A stretch of DNA of 44,083 bases from the NCBI GenBank assembly GCA_027596035.1, contig JADGJA010000092.1, positions 1-44,083 of the forward strand, given 5' to 3'. How positions within the stretch are numbered: position 1 is the first letter of the stretch; every line of letters begins with the position of its first letter. Below the pieces are notes generated by a model, which did not search any database, was not told the origin of the DNA, and saw only the letters and a program-made list of their open reading frames with translations. Position numbers and translations under genes: made by a program. Of the stretch, positions 32,601 to 43,361 are shown in pieces. Origin of the DNA: Thoreauomyces humboldtii (Eukaryota; Chytridiomycota; Chytridiomycetes; Spizellomycetales; Powellomycetaceae).

Positions 32601-33573
32601 CGGACTGCGCTCCCGACGCCCCCGCCACCTTCCGACTCGGTCAACCCATCGTCCTCGAGTTCACGGCCGCCACCGACACGATGACCGCCCGCGATTGGAT
32701 CGGACTCTACCCTGCCACCGCCAACCCCAACGACGCACTCACCACTACGCAGAGCCAGAACCGTTGGCTGTTCATCACGGGCGACGCCAAGGAGGATTGG
32801 GAATCCGAGCACGGCAAAGCCCTCCTCGTCACCTCGACCGATTCGAACGGAGAGAAGACGAACCACGTCGGCCAGGTCCAAGTGACCCTCTCTACCGTCA
32901 CGACCGTGTCCACGAACAAGACTCCCGGCGGTCCCTACTCGACCGTCACGGGACGTCTCACCTTCGACGGTGCGAGACTTCCATGGCAGGTCGGCGTCTA
33001 CGAGGCCAGGTACCACTACGAAGGGGGACACGAGGTCATCGCCATGTCCCGCATCTTCGAGATCGTCGCCGACGTCTACGACTGGACCGCCGCCGAGGAC
33101 GAATCTGGGGAGGTCACCAGGGTCCTGAGGTCCATCGTCGAGGGATGTGCCGACATCGACGTCTCCGCGGGTGAACCGCCGTTGGCGGTCACGGACGAGA
33201 TCCTTTCGAGGGTCAAGGTCGATAACTGTTTGGATGTTTGTGAGTAGAGAGGACCTGCTTTCGGGCATCTGCACGTTCGATGGGTATTGTTTTGCTGATG
33301 TCTTTCACCATAGCGTCCTACGACCGGTACAAGGAGGAAGTGGCACGTCGCGCCATGTACTCGATCAAGCAGACGTTCGGCATCGAGTTCTCGTGGAAGG
33401 TATTGGCCATCGATGGCACGACCGCTCAGCTCGCCAAGAGGGTAAGTTTTCGATCGCTTTCCAATGAGGATGTTCATGTTATGAGATATGGAGACATTGA
33501 GTCATTGACTTCTTTGCCTCCCTAGATCTGCTCCGCGAGAACAGCTCTTCAGCCACGAGAGTACGAGCAATAA
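29682..33573 (+). CDS. CHO2: phosphatidylethanolamine N-methyltransferase Cho2
   Basis: The ten exons are 29682-29841, 30008-30420, 30483-30711, 30781-31020, 31079-31397, 31456-31576, 31645-32483, 32548-33239, 33314-33441 and 33526-33573, for 1062 residues. After a disordered Pro/Ser N-terminus comes [17 protein letters not shown], diagnostic of Cho2. The protein then has two homologous membrane-methyltransferase halves. Each ends in a VE(N/E)PH motif ([11 protein letters not shown] in exon 4; [11 protein letters not shown] in exon 7). [16 protein letters not shown] in the first half is the conserved catalytic/SAM region. The C-terminal ~300 residues are a soluble beta-rich domain ([23 protein letters not shown]). 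It makes the first SAM-dependent methylation of PE towards phosphatidylcholine in the ER membrane. The 166-nt first intron is the least certain junction. Confidence 0.95.
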
Positions 33574-34236
33574 AAACATCGACCGGCTCCCTCCTGACGC
33601 GTATACTCTCTATTCTCTCTATCATCTTTTCACGATAACTTAAGAAGCACAGCAACCCATCTAGAGAAGAGCAAAATTCCATCCCCCACCTCTCACAGCC
33701 ATCTTTTTCGTCTTTTGACCATATCACTATACATGTCGCTGCCACCTTTCCCGTGAACTGTAGTCCGTTAATTGCCGGATGATCCAAGCCGGATCGAGCA
33801 GCGCCGAACGCGATCCAGCCGAGCGAACATGCCGCCAGTGACGATCAAATGCACGCGCTTCTCTTAACTGCTGCCAGCAGATGTTCACTCCTTCCTCGAT
33901 TGGCAGAAGAAGCGGAGATGATGGCACAATGACAATGACAAGGGGGAATTCGCTGTCGAAGTGCAACGAGGATTCGCCCGTTGCCCAGCGTCGAGGGGTT
34001 GCAGGAAAGCAACAAGGACGAGCGGGGAGAATCCTGGGTCGTTGGTGGGTGCGCGCATGAAATCGTCTGCCCCTTTTTGCCTACCAGCAGGAACCATGGA
34101 CGACGATGTATGCACGTGTGATGATACTCTTTTAGCAAGAGGAAATAAAAGAGGCAAAATAAAAGACGGATGCAGCGAATGTCATGTCAAGCGCCAGAAA
34201 ATCCATCGCGTGTGCGTTAGTTAGCATGTCGAAGCC
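33574..34236. other. intergenic region after CHO2
   Basis: AATAAA overlaps the CHO2 stop codon (CAATAAAAAC), and several A/T-rich words follow, so the 3' end is probably close. No gene was seen up to the tRNA-like element. Confidence 0.45.
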
Positions 34237-34460
34237 AAAAAGATGCAAAAAAATTGAAGGCTCATCTGCATTCCTCTTTGAGGTCCCCGGCTTTGGACGG
34301 GCTTGGCTGCATTAACCCGTTACCATCCCCGCGTCCAGCTGGGGACGTCTTCCCAAAGGCTCACTCAGTTTAGCTAGGTCCGAGTGCCAGACCCCACGGG
34401 ATTCGAACCAGTGTCCTCCAGGGTGAGCTGGAGCGCACTAACCACTGAGCCAGTGGCTAG
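34237..34460 (-). ncRNA. tRNA-derived RNA polymerase III element (SINE-like or tRNA pseudogene)
   Basis: On the minus strand, TGGCTCAGTGGTTA (34452-34439) is a perfect A box and GGTTCGAATCC (34409-34399) a perfect B box, at normal tRNA spacing. The tRNA fold is decayed: the acceptor stem hardly pairs, the D stem and T stem each have a mismatch, and the anticodon arm (CTCCA...TGGAG) has an 8-nt loop. Downstream, about 140 nt of non-tRNA sequence with GC-rich pairing potential follows. It ends in T7 (34253-34247) and T5 (34241-34237), good Pol III terminators. This suggests a ~215-nt transcript. A dead tRNA gene with chance T-runs is the alternative. Confidence 0.55.
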
Positions 34461-34702
34461 TTTCTTGTTGACAGAAGATGGCATGTGCGTGATAAGCCGA
34501 GGTAAGCCTCGTTTGGAACTGGACAGGGTGGGGGGTCTGCCGAAAACCCTATCAAGTAATGTCCGATCGACTCGGACAGGCGGGGTGTACCGTGGCGGCA
34601 GCGTCGTCGTCATGGCCGCAGAGAGATCACCTCGCTTCAGTCTTCCCCACGCCACTCTTCTCGTAGACGGCGACAAGCAGCACGACCCCTTCTCGTCGTA
34701 CC

Positions 34703-36424
34703 ATGTCGCTCTTTCCACAAGCATCCCACCTGCCGTCCGTCTCTCCAACCGGGGGAGGAATCTTCTCCTCAGTGCGAAAGTTCGTGGAAGCCGACGACGT
34801 CCTGGAAATCCTAGACACATTCCAAGCTTGGAAGACCCAGTGCCAGGAACTCGAGGCCACCTTCGGAGCACCGACCGACGACACCCCACCTCCCTCCTTA
34901 CCCGCATCCTCATCGTCAAGTCCGCGAACCCCGTTCGAAACCTACTCCCTCCTTCGCAAACACACATTTGGCGCGACCCACCACCTGAAAGACTTCTGGC
35001 GCGCCATAGCTGCTAGGTTCGACGACCCTCACCATCATCTCGAACCCGTCGATCATGATCCTACGACCCAACGAAGGGCGTTGATCGTGGGCGGTGGACC
35101 TGCGGGTCTGAGGGCGGCCATGGAGCTCGCTCTGCAGAAGTTCGATTCCGTCGTGGTGTTGGAGAAGAGGGACATCTTCAGCAGGGCGAACGTCATGAGG
35201 ATACATGCCGAGGACATGGACGAGCTGGTCAAGGACTTTGGAGCCAGGGACTTTTATAGAAAGATCTGCATCCAGGATAGGGACGTGGTCGCCATCAGGA
35301 GACTGCAGATCATTCTGCTCAAGATGGCGTTGTGTCTGGGCGTGCAGGGTGAGTGGACGCGGAGGGGGGTTTTCCGGCATTCGTAAGCTCTCTGACTCGT
35401 TGTTCCTTGCAGTCAATGCGGGTGTCGAGCTCGTATCGATCGATTCGGATCCCACGACCCCATACTGGACCGCCACCGTCAATACCCTCTACCCCAACGA
35501 CCCTATCCCTCCCATCACCTACAACACCATCGTCCTCGCCACGGGGGAGAAGTCGCCACTTCCAACGTCGCTCTTCTTTTCACGCACCTCGTTCCGAGCC
35601 GGCAACGCAACAGGGATAACCGCAAACTTTGTCCCCTCCTCCCAACCCGTCCCCGGCCTCGACGCCATGCAAGGAGGAAGGGCGTCCTACCTCCACATGC
35701 CCTTCTTCAACTCGCTCAAATCCAAGGGCCTCGAACTCGAGAACTTTGCGAGCTACACGACGGAAGAGAGCTACTACCTCGTCCTCACGCCGAAGAAGTC
35801 GGCGTTGCTGGCGAGAGGGGTGCTGAAGTCGGACGATCCGGATCCGGTCGAGCTGGTTAGGAGGGAGAACGTGGACGGCGAGGAGCTCGTCCGGTTCGCC
35901 AGGGACGTGGCGACCGAGGTGGGGATACCGAAGGAGTGCGAGCTTCTGGAGATGAAGGCGAGCAGGGATGGAAAGGGATGGCCCGACGTCGGCATCTTCG
36001 ACTTTACGGCAAAGACCATGAGCGTGGAGCCTAGCAAGATGGTCGTGGAGGATCACGAGGGTGGGAAGAAGGCGTTGTTGGTCGCGTTGGTAGGGGATGC
36101 TCTGATACAACCTTTCTGGTAAAGTGCCCCCCACGTTACTCCCCTCCCTCCTCATCTCTCGCCCGTTCGTTCTTTTCTTATCTGACACTTTTTGCTCTCC
36201 CACTCAGGCCACTCGGAACGGGATGGGCTCGGGCACGAGGAAGCTGCCGACTCCTCGGCGACGTCTGTCGCGAGTTCGGTCTGGATCCCGCTCGATGGCC
36301 TCAGCGATCCGACACGGTCCTTCGTCTCCATCAGGAGCACTACCTGACGTTGAAGTCCGAGTCTTACGCTCCAATGTCTCAAGGGATCACAAAGAGCACG
36401 AGCGGGTCCAACATCGCAGCTTAG
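34703..36424 (+). CDS. MICAL-like FAD-dependent monooxygenase
   Basis: The three exons are 34703-35348, 35413-36118 and 36208-36424, for 522 residues. An N-terminal helical part (FVEADDVLEILDTFQAWKTQ) precedes the Rossmann motif ALIVGGGPAGLRAAMELAL (residues ~126-144), VVVLEKRDIFSRANVMRIHA, and RRLQIILLKMALCLGVQVN. The second half has ITANFVPS, YYLVLTPKKSALLARGVL, RRENVDGEELVRFARDVA, PDVGIFDFTAKTMS and VALVGDALIQPFWPLGTGWA. This order and spacing match the flavin monooxygenase domain of animal MICALs, which oxidise F-actin methionines and disassemble filaments. No CH or LIM domain is present; the C-terminus is a short Ser-rich tail. Actin as substrate is inference. Introns are 64 and 89 nt with canonical ends. 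Confidence 0.88.
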
Positions 36425-36831
36425 ATTGGAAATTGAGAAAAATAACCCCATGCACGCAACGCAACACATGTACATAAAGCACGTAGATTAATATCTGCCA
36501 ACCTTGTATCGATAGGAAGAGATCGTTGTTTTACCGTAACCACTTTTTTTCTCGTCGTGTAATATAGCTTCTTACAAGTTGTATTTGCCGTCGATACATT
36601 ACTCTGATGCTAGCGGTGTTTTGGAGAACGGGCTTCTGTCGAGTGATCGAGTGCTGCGCCTGAACCGATCGTTCGTATGCGACGAGTTTGCGCGGGTACG
36701 AAGAAGCCGAATGAAGATGCAAAAGGTTTCTCTAATGATGTAAAAATGTCTTTCCACCCCCAAATCATCACCATCCTCACCCACAAAGTCCCGAGTTTAA
36801 AAAAAAATAAGAGTCGACACCAATCCCAGTA
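36425..36831. other. convergent 3' flanks of the MICAL-like and AdoMetDC genes
   Basis: 407 bp lie between two stop codons, AT-rich in places (TTTTTTTCTCG, AAAAAAAATAAGAG). No gene was seen. Confidence 0.5.
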
Positions 36832-38639
36832 TCATCGCACCAACGATTTGACGACCTTCTTCCTAGGAGTCTGGAGTCCCCTATCGTAATGACAGAACAC
36901 GAGGTCCCACTTTCCGAGACAATGGACGATGCGGTCGCGCCGTCGGAACCCGCCTCCCACGTTCCCTTCCAGCAGTCCGTCGGTCCTGTGGTCGGCGGCC
37001 CCGGCGGCGGCGGCGGCTGCAGTGACCGCCGTCTTCCTGGAGAAGAGGGTGGTGGAGAAGGTTCCGGGTCGGAAAACGTCGACGACGCGGGACACGACGT
37101 CCTCGTAGGATTCGTATTCTTCCGAGGACGACGACGAGGAGGAGGAGGTGGTGGCAGCGTGCTTCTTGCCGCCGTTGGACAAGGCTCGAGCGGCGACGTC
37201 GGGTGAGTAGCATCGTTTGACGGGGACGGTGGTCTCGAAGGATGCGTAGGAGCAGACCGCTTCGGGCGTCACGTGGATGGTGAAGTAGTAGGGACCCACT
37301 AGACCGTTGAGCGAGTAACCGCAGGGATCGAAGAGGTAGTCGTCGATGATGGCGGTCGGGTATATGTCGGAGATGCCCGAAGAGTTCTACGATCGATAGG
37401 GTCGACACGTGAGTGTCTCAGTCTATGACAAAGACGAGGAAGAAAAGTGTGACTTACGTAGACGCGATGACCTCCCTGCCTCGCCACGTCGGGGGAACCT
37501 TCCTTTGCAGCAACGAGTTCCTCCGCCGTCCTCCAAAACTGCTTCATGGCCTCCGGGTCGAGGTTGGTCATGAGGATCTCCAACGTGGCTTCGTCCTCCT
37601 CGTCCTCCTCCTCGACGATCGAAGATCCCGCGTCGCTGTCGCGTGAGCTGGACTCGGCCGCCAGCTCGACGCCGTCCAGGTCAAGGCTGAGCTGCAGAGG
37701 GGTCGCCATGTAGAGGCACCAGTGGTCACCGTTGACCTTGCCGATCACGTATCCGGCAGTCTCGAATTCGTCCTCGGGAAGGATCTCGTCGAGGTATGCG
37801 ACCTAAAAGAAAAAAGATCCGTCTAACTACCTGCTATCCAGTGAGCCATCCTGATGGTCAGGTCCCTACCTCGTCGCCCCATCGCCCGTGTGGCCATGAC
37901 TGCTTCTCTGGGAACAGGAAAGCTTTGCGGGAGTAGAAGACGGACGTGACGTCATTGAGTCCACAGTACTCGCGAGCGATCTCGAGGATCTTTGGTACGG
38001 CGTGAAGGAGTGTGGTTGTCCCGCAAGTTTTGAGGATGAGACGGTTGGGGTACACGAACATGGACGATTCGCTGAACAATTGAAGGGTCAATCAGAAAGG
38101 TGGCTCGGCAAACATAGCATCTGCTGGAACCAAACCGGATACCTGAGGAGGTACGCGTCCGCGCACTCGTTCTTGATCACGTTCAGCACCTGACACTGCA
38201 CGATGGCCAACATGCTCTCCCACACGGCCCGGTCGACCAACCGCAGACCCGAGGTCCTGTACTGCCATTGCCCATCACTGTCTTGAAACACGTCGGTAGG
38301 GTAATCGTGCTCGGGACGAGCGCAGTCCACGATCTCCTCCACGTCGTGGATGGAAACGTCGACGGTGCTGAGGTTGTCCACGTCGCGAGCGATGTCGGCG
38401 CGGGAAGAGGATCTCGACGTCGAGCAGGCACTCTTTCCCGAGGAGTTGAGAGGACGGAACCAGATCTCCAGAACCTTTTCGGGTCCCTCGAACCCGCACA
38501 ATGTCTGATGTCCGGATTCTGTCTCCGGGTCGAGTGGCAAAGGGTGAGCGACGTTGTGAGGATGCGGGTGGCTCCTCGCTGGCGGCGGGCAGGAGACGGA
38601 TGCGCCAGCGAGGGCCTTGGAAAGCTCCTTCATGATCAT
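36832..38639 (-). CDS. SPE2: S-adenosylmethionine decarboxylase proenzyme
   Basis: The four coding exons are 38639-38143, 38071-37870, 37802-37458 and 37386-36832, for 532 residues. The cleavage site lies across the first junction: [20 protein letters not shown]. Autocleavage between E167 and S168 would make the pyruvoyl group. The catalytic Cys in LKTCGTT and the His in [10 protein letters not shown] are present. [18 protein letters not shown] and [10 protein letters not shown] also match. It decarboxylates SAM for spermidine and spermine synthesis. It is much longer than animal enzymes (~334) because of an N-terminal Pro/His extension of ~45 residues before [13 protein letters not shown], a Ser-rich insert after it, an acidic loop ([10 protein letters not shown]), and a Ser/Ala-rich C-terminal insert. 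The first ATG in the spliced leader is 38639, apart from the uORF. Confidence 0.95.
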
Positions 38640-38922
38640 GCGGCAAGTAAGATGGGCCGGGTTCGGCCGGTGGGGTGTCGGAAATGGAAGGTGGTTGAGG
38701 ACGAGGGGTTTGAACTTTCTCTAGAGGAGAGTTGCCGGATGGTCGATACGGGTTCGAGTCCGGGAAAGATGAAAAGGTGTGAGGATGCGCAAGAGGCGAC
38801 TTTCGGGGTAGGGGACGTTAGGGAGGCTCCTTTGTTCGCTTCGCGACCACTACGAGGTCGGATAAGACTGCGACGGTTTCGGAAGCGATGATGACGCTCG
38901 GAAAGGCTTGTCCGTGTGGAAT

Positions 38923-39023
38923 CTACGGGCGTTCAAGTGTTAGCACAACCATAACAGGCATCCAAGATCTTCAGGCACTGTGCCATAACGGCCTAAAATC
39001 CTGATAAGAAACTACGACAATAC
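38923..39023 (-). other. intron in the 5' leader of the AdoMetDC gene
   Basis: On the minus strand the donor is AACTCAG|GTATTG at 39023, the branch site is GTGCTAACA, and the acceptor is CCCGTAG at 38923 (101 nt). The resulting leader runs from about 39130 to 38640 with no other ATG besides the uORF. Assigned from motifs and position, without transcript evidence. Confidence 0.6.
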
Positions 39024-39064
39024 CTGAGTTTCAATGATGAGCAGAATGCACAGGAAGGAGAGTA

Positions 39065-39100
39065 TCAGTAGAGTATTCCGAAGGACGAAGGGCAGGGCAT
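39065..39100 (-). promoter_or_regulatory. 11-codon upstream ORF in the AdoMetDC leader
   Basis: ATG at 39100 begins MPCPSSFGILY and ends with TGA at 39065-39067. It lies upstream of the leader intron and is the first ATG after the presumed transcription start. AdoMetDC mRNAs of animals and plants are known to carry polyamine-sensing upstream ORFs. The peptide here does not resemble the mammalian hexapeptide, so a regulatory role is inference. Confidence 0.5.
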
Positions 39101-39159
39101 GCAGAGGGGACGTCGGACTCGTGTGTGTGGGCACAATGGCGTGGCTGGCAGGGAAGGGA

Positions 39160-39167
39160 TTTATATA
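39160..39167 (-). promoter_or_regulatory. TATA box of the AdoMetDC gene
   Basis: The minus strand reads CCCTATATAAATCCC. The TATATAAA core would place transcription start near 39130-39135, just before the uORF and the leader intron. Confidence 0.6.
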
Positions 39168-41327
39168 GGGGTTTTTTCTCGACGGCACTAGGCAAGCGCT
39201 GATCCGTAGAGACGATGCGACTCTGCTACTGATGCTAACTGTACTGTCTTGGGATCTATGCTGGGAGTGCCATGCGCAACTGGGAATGCCGAGTGGGGAT
39301 CGACGTGCAGACCAGGAAGGGTGCACCTCCCTCGTGTAGTTTTTTTTCGCCGCAGGAGCCACGGCTGTCGAAAGATCGGGGAGGCAACCGCAAATCTGGA
39401 ATGTCTCTTTCGAGCGAGGCAGGTCCACCGTGACACTGCAGTCAAGGAGGCGAAGGGAAGGCGATATCCCCTGGTCCCAGCAAGCTCTCCTCCCGTGCAG
39501 GAGGGATGGTCGCCCCACTCTTTTACGGGTTCCGCATCTTTGCAGGCGGTCCACTCAATACGGCGGATGGTGTGAATCGCGCCGAATGGGCGCATCGATG
39601 CAGACTCCTCCACTCGCGGCAAGCTGGAACAGGACAGGACGTCTACTGCGGCGCCGCGCTGCCCTGCCATCTGCGATCCCTCCCTTGTTGCTCTCTTGTA
39701 TTGTTCACATTGAGTGCGTGCTATCGGTAATATCCTGACGAGTCATCCCCGGGTGGTGTCCCCCAAGGAACTTCTCGACAGGTCTCCCCAACACGAGAAC
39801 CTGGACGAAAGCAGAAACCGAACCGAGAACCGAGGCTTTCCAAAGGCTGGCTTTCGGTTCCAAGTGATCCCATCCACCCAGACCGTGCCGAGAACCCGGA
39901 ACCAGATGGTCCAAACCAACAGCCCCTCGAACACGACAACGGAGAGTCTCCACGGCTCGCTACATCTACATGTGTGTACATGTACAGTCCGTGTGAAGCA
40001 GCCTTGCGTTGATGAGGTTGAGTACTCGTACTCAGAACATGTGAAGGCAAGGCATGGGCGAGAGAGAGAGAGAGAGAGGCTCTGGAGAGCGGCCGGTATG
40101 GTAACAGGCTAATGCGTGATCTTGCGATCAAGGGTCGCCGAAGATGGGATAGAGTTGATATCGAACAGCATGACCTGCATTACTCTCCTTGCCGTGTCTG
40201 CTGGTGGACCCCATCTCCTAGCGGTATGAACGCCAAACTTCTCCGAAGCATCAGCTAGAACTTTTGTTAGCTGCTCCCCTTCGCAATCGACCATCACGGG
40301 CATCCTCGCGGGCAACGAATCTCTGATGACGCTGATGACTGCCGTCGGGTTTCGTGGGTCTCATAAACGCACACCCGATGGCCATCAGCGGATGCAATTC
40401 GTGTACTACGAGAGATAAGGTTCCTGTACCTTCCGAAGGAAGGAGGGCTATCGTCGGGGGTGATGTTCACGCTGACGAAGGGGTAGATAACCGCGCATCC
40501 TGTGACATGTCAGTGTGGTGAATTATACGCCAGGGTACAGTACATGACCATCTCCGACGCTAAACACCATCGTCGGCTCAAAGCGTACCTTGGGACGGTT
40601 TCGCAAACGAAGGCCGAATCTGCCTCGCACCTTTTTTTTCTTCTGCCTGCATCTGCTATCCGACGCTCTGGCGACTTGTCCCAATCCGGCAGATGAACAC
40701 CATCGAGGCGTTTGAGCGGTGGAAGCGGATTGGCCACGTGGTGGGAGCCTCCATGCAAGATGCAGTGACGACGACGTGGTCCCCCCCATTTCGGTCGACG
40801 ACGGTTCCTCTCCTCGCTCACCAAGCTCTCCTCGCCCGTCTTTTTTTTTGTGTTTGTAGACCGTGCTACCCTTGTGCACCCAGCGCCAGCGCGCCATCGA
40901 CGGCGAACTCCACACTTTGCGCACAGCACGACCTTTGTCTCCGCCAAAGACACTGGCCACACTGGCTGTTGTCTCTCTCATTTCCCGCTCAGGAATAACA
41001 GTACCGTAAAGGAAAAAAGAAAAAAAATAAAAGGAAAAGTGTAAATCAGAGAGAGAGATATCGTGTGTGCGTCGCAGGGCCATCGATCCCCCCGTTCGCA
41101 CACCTGTTGGTCTCTGGGTCGTACTGCGGAAATCTACACAACAGCCTCCATCCCATTCGCTCAAGCCGGAACACCCCTCCAGAACATCGAGTCCAGTCAA
41201 AAAGCGGGACGCTCCTTCATTCACCATCGGCATCGATCTCAACTTTAGAAAACCACAATCGGCGACGCTTGTCCTGCGCAAACAACTTCGGAAGCAGCTA
41301 GAACATCTCACACATCCACAGGCTGCA
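39168..41327. other. long intergenic region, no secure gene
   Basis: About 2.1 kb between the AdoMetDC promoter and the acyltransferase gene. A 68-codon frame at 40109-40315 (-) has some protein-like character but no family I recognise. An (AG)n run lies at 40060-40078, and T- and A-runs lie near 40630, 40840-40850 and 41010-41035. The acyltransferase promoter and leader occupy the right end. Confidence 0.45.
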
Positions 41328-43361
41328 ATGCCAACTCTTACCGGTCGGGGATACGACGACGAACGACAAAAGTACCTCACGCAGCCAACGTTCAGAAGGG
41401 CTGCGAGGAAGCAGCTCCCTTCGGACCTCCTGCCGGGCTTTGAGCAAAAGTTCGGCAACCCCACCTCCGTGGCCGGCAAGACTCTGAGCTTTGCGCTGCA
41501 GGATGGTCTCGCGTTCATGGGATTTGCCGCTCAGGCCATAGCGCAGGTGCGAAATGATGATGTGCTGAAGCGCCATATCGCTAGGATAAGAGCTAACCCT
41601 GCGATACCCCCTCCCTGCAGGATGAGTTCTCAAAGTGCTTCAAACAAGAACCGCGACGTCGCATATCTCCCAAAACCATCCTCTTGGGCCCCCTCTACTG
41701 GGCTGGATGGGTCCTCCGCTACTGCGTCCTGTTCCCCTACCGCATGGCCCTTCTCCTCTCTGCCACCTGCTTCTTCTTCATGGCCCTTCCCGTGGTCCTG
41801 CGCTTCAAGAGCGAGGAGTGGCAGCGATGGCTCTTTCGATTCTACTGCAAGGCTTTCTTGCTGTCGTGGGGAAGCAGGGTCCGCTACCACGGAAAGAAAC
41901 CGAAACTCAGCGAACCGCACATCTTTGTCTCGAACCATACATCCGTCATCGACTACCTCGTCTTGTCTGCTCACGACTTTCCGCACGCCACCGTTGCGCA
42001 AAAGCAAGGCGGCATCATCGGCTACTTTGAGGATAGTGTCCTTACTTTGAATGGATCGCTCATGTTCAATCGGAACGAGAAGAACGATAGAACCGTGTTG
42101 CCGCAAAAGTATGTATTCCCTTACGCAGGATCGTGCACTTGACGTTTTCATTGAACTTCTTTGATGACTTTTGCTCTCAGGATGCGAGAACACGTACACA
42201 AACCGAATTCCGTGCCTCTCCTCATTTTCCCAGAAGGAACATGCGTCAACAATGACTACACCGTCCTCTTCCACAAAGGAGCGTTCGACCTCGATGCTGT
42301 GGTAGCTCCTGTCGCGATCCGGTACAACAAGCGATGGGCTGACGCCTACTGGCACAGCAAGACTCAGTCCTTCACAAAGCACCTCCTCTACCTCATGACC
42401 CGCTGGGCCCTCGTCGCTGACGTATGGTACCTGCCTCCTCGATCCCGGAAACCGGGACAGAGCTCGGTCGATTTCGCCAACGAAGTCAAAGCGGAGATTT
42501 CTGCAGTGGCATCGCTCAAGAACTTGAGCTGGGACGGCTACTTCAAGAACTTTGCCCCGGCGAAGGAGAAGCAAGTTCGTTTGCAAGAACGTAAGTGGTT
42601 GTCCTCTACTCCTTGTCTCCTTCTGTTGGTTTGTCACTCACCATTTCGGAACGACAGACCCTCAAACCCGCTACGGCGTCGTCCTGATGAATCGCATGCG
42701 TCCCCGCTCCTCGTCTGGGAGCGCCCTCCGCCGGTCGGCCTCCGTCTCGCTCGGTTCAGAATCCTCCCGGAAGCTCGCGCGGGACATGTCCTTCTCCCAG
42801 CCCGACTGGATGGACCCCCGGGAGGCTGCCACCTCCGCAAAGAACGAGATCCTCGTCGGCCTCGAGGACCACCGAGCGATGGAGATGATCGATGAGATAT
42901 CCCACAAGAAGAACGACGTGGTCCAGACCTGGAGGATGTACACGAAGATGCGATCCACCGACTACGCCCAACGGAGGGTCGAGAACTCGGCGTGGAGACT
43001 CTGGTTCAAGCAACGCATCCAGCAGCAGGCCGCAGAGGAGAGGAAGGCGAGGGTGGCCAGGATCGCGGAACGGTACAGGACGGATCAGGCTGCCAGCGTG
43101 GGCATGCTGGGTAGCGCTTACAACATCATGAGCTACCTGCCTCCGTCCATCTTCTCCCCACCCATCGTCGGAGCCATCCCGAGACCCAGATCTCGTAGCG
43201 TCGGCACGAGACCCCTGGACTTTGGGTTCCCCTCCGCTGCGAAGGCGGCGGGACAGGCAGGCATGGAGAGGGAGAGGCAGAGGAGGGACACGGCTACCAC
43301 GGCGAGCGATTGGAACGTTTCGTCCGCCGGAAGGGCTCCTCTGCTCGTTCCGGCTCGATAG
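41328..43361 (+). CDS. GPAT3/4-like membrane acyltransferase (PlsC family)
   Basis: The four exons are 41328-41546, 41621-42108, 42181-42590 and 42658-43361, for 606 residues. Exon 2 encodes two or three membrane segments (LLGPLYWAGWVLRYCVLF; MALLLSATCFFFMALPVV). The acyltransferase block I, VSNHTSVIDYLVL (HX4D, ~179), and block III, LLIFPEGTCVNN (FPEGT, ~252), follow. Block IV-like VAPVAIRYNKRW and the helix DVWYLPP match the glycerol-3-phosphate/lysophospholipid acyltransferases of the GPAT3/4 (AGPAT9) group. The C-terminal ~235 residues (exon 4) are a Ser/Arg-rich and helical tail without known domain. It likely acylates glycerol-3-phosphate or lysophosphatidic acid in the ER. The first intron has GCTAAC before its acceptor. 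In-frame sequence upstream of 41328 lacks coding character. Confidence 0.9.

Noticed and set aside
32582..33274. 230-codon minus-strand frame over CHO2
   Set aside because: Antisense shadow of the conserved C-terminal domain of Cho2.
38640..38790. B-box-like GGTTCGAGTCC suggesting a tRNA on the + strand
   Set aside because: No A box at proper spacing and no cloverleaf. The sequence lies inside the AdoMetDC leader.
39012..39554. 180-codon minus-strand frame upstream of AdoMetDC
   Set aside because: It spans the TATA box and leader of that gene, has poor codon bias, and its end is a leader-intron donor.
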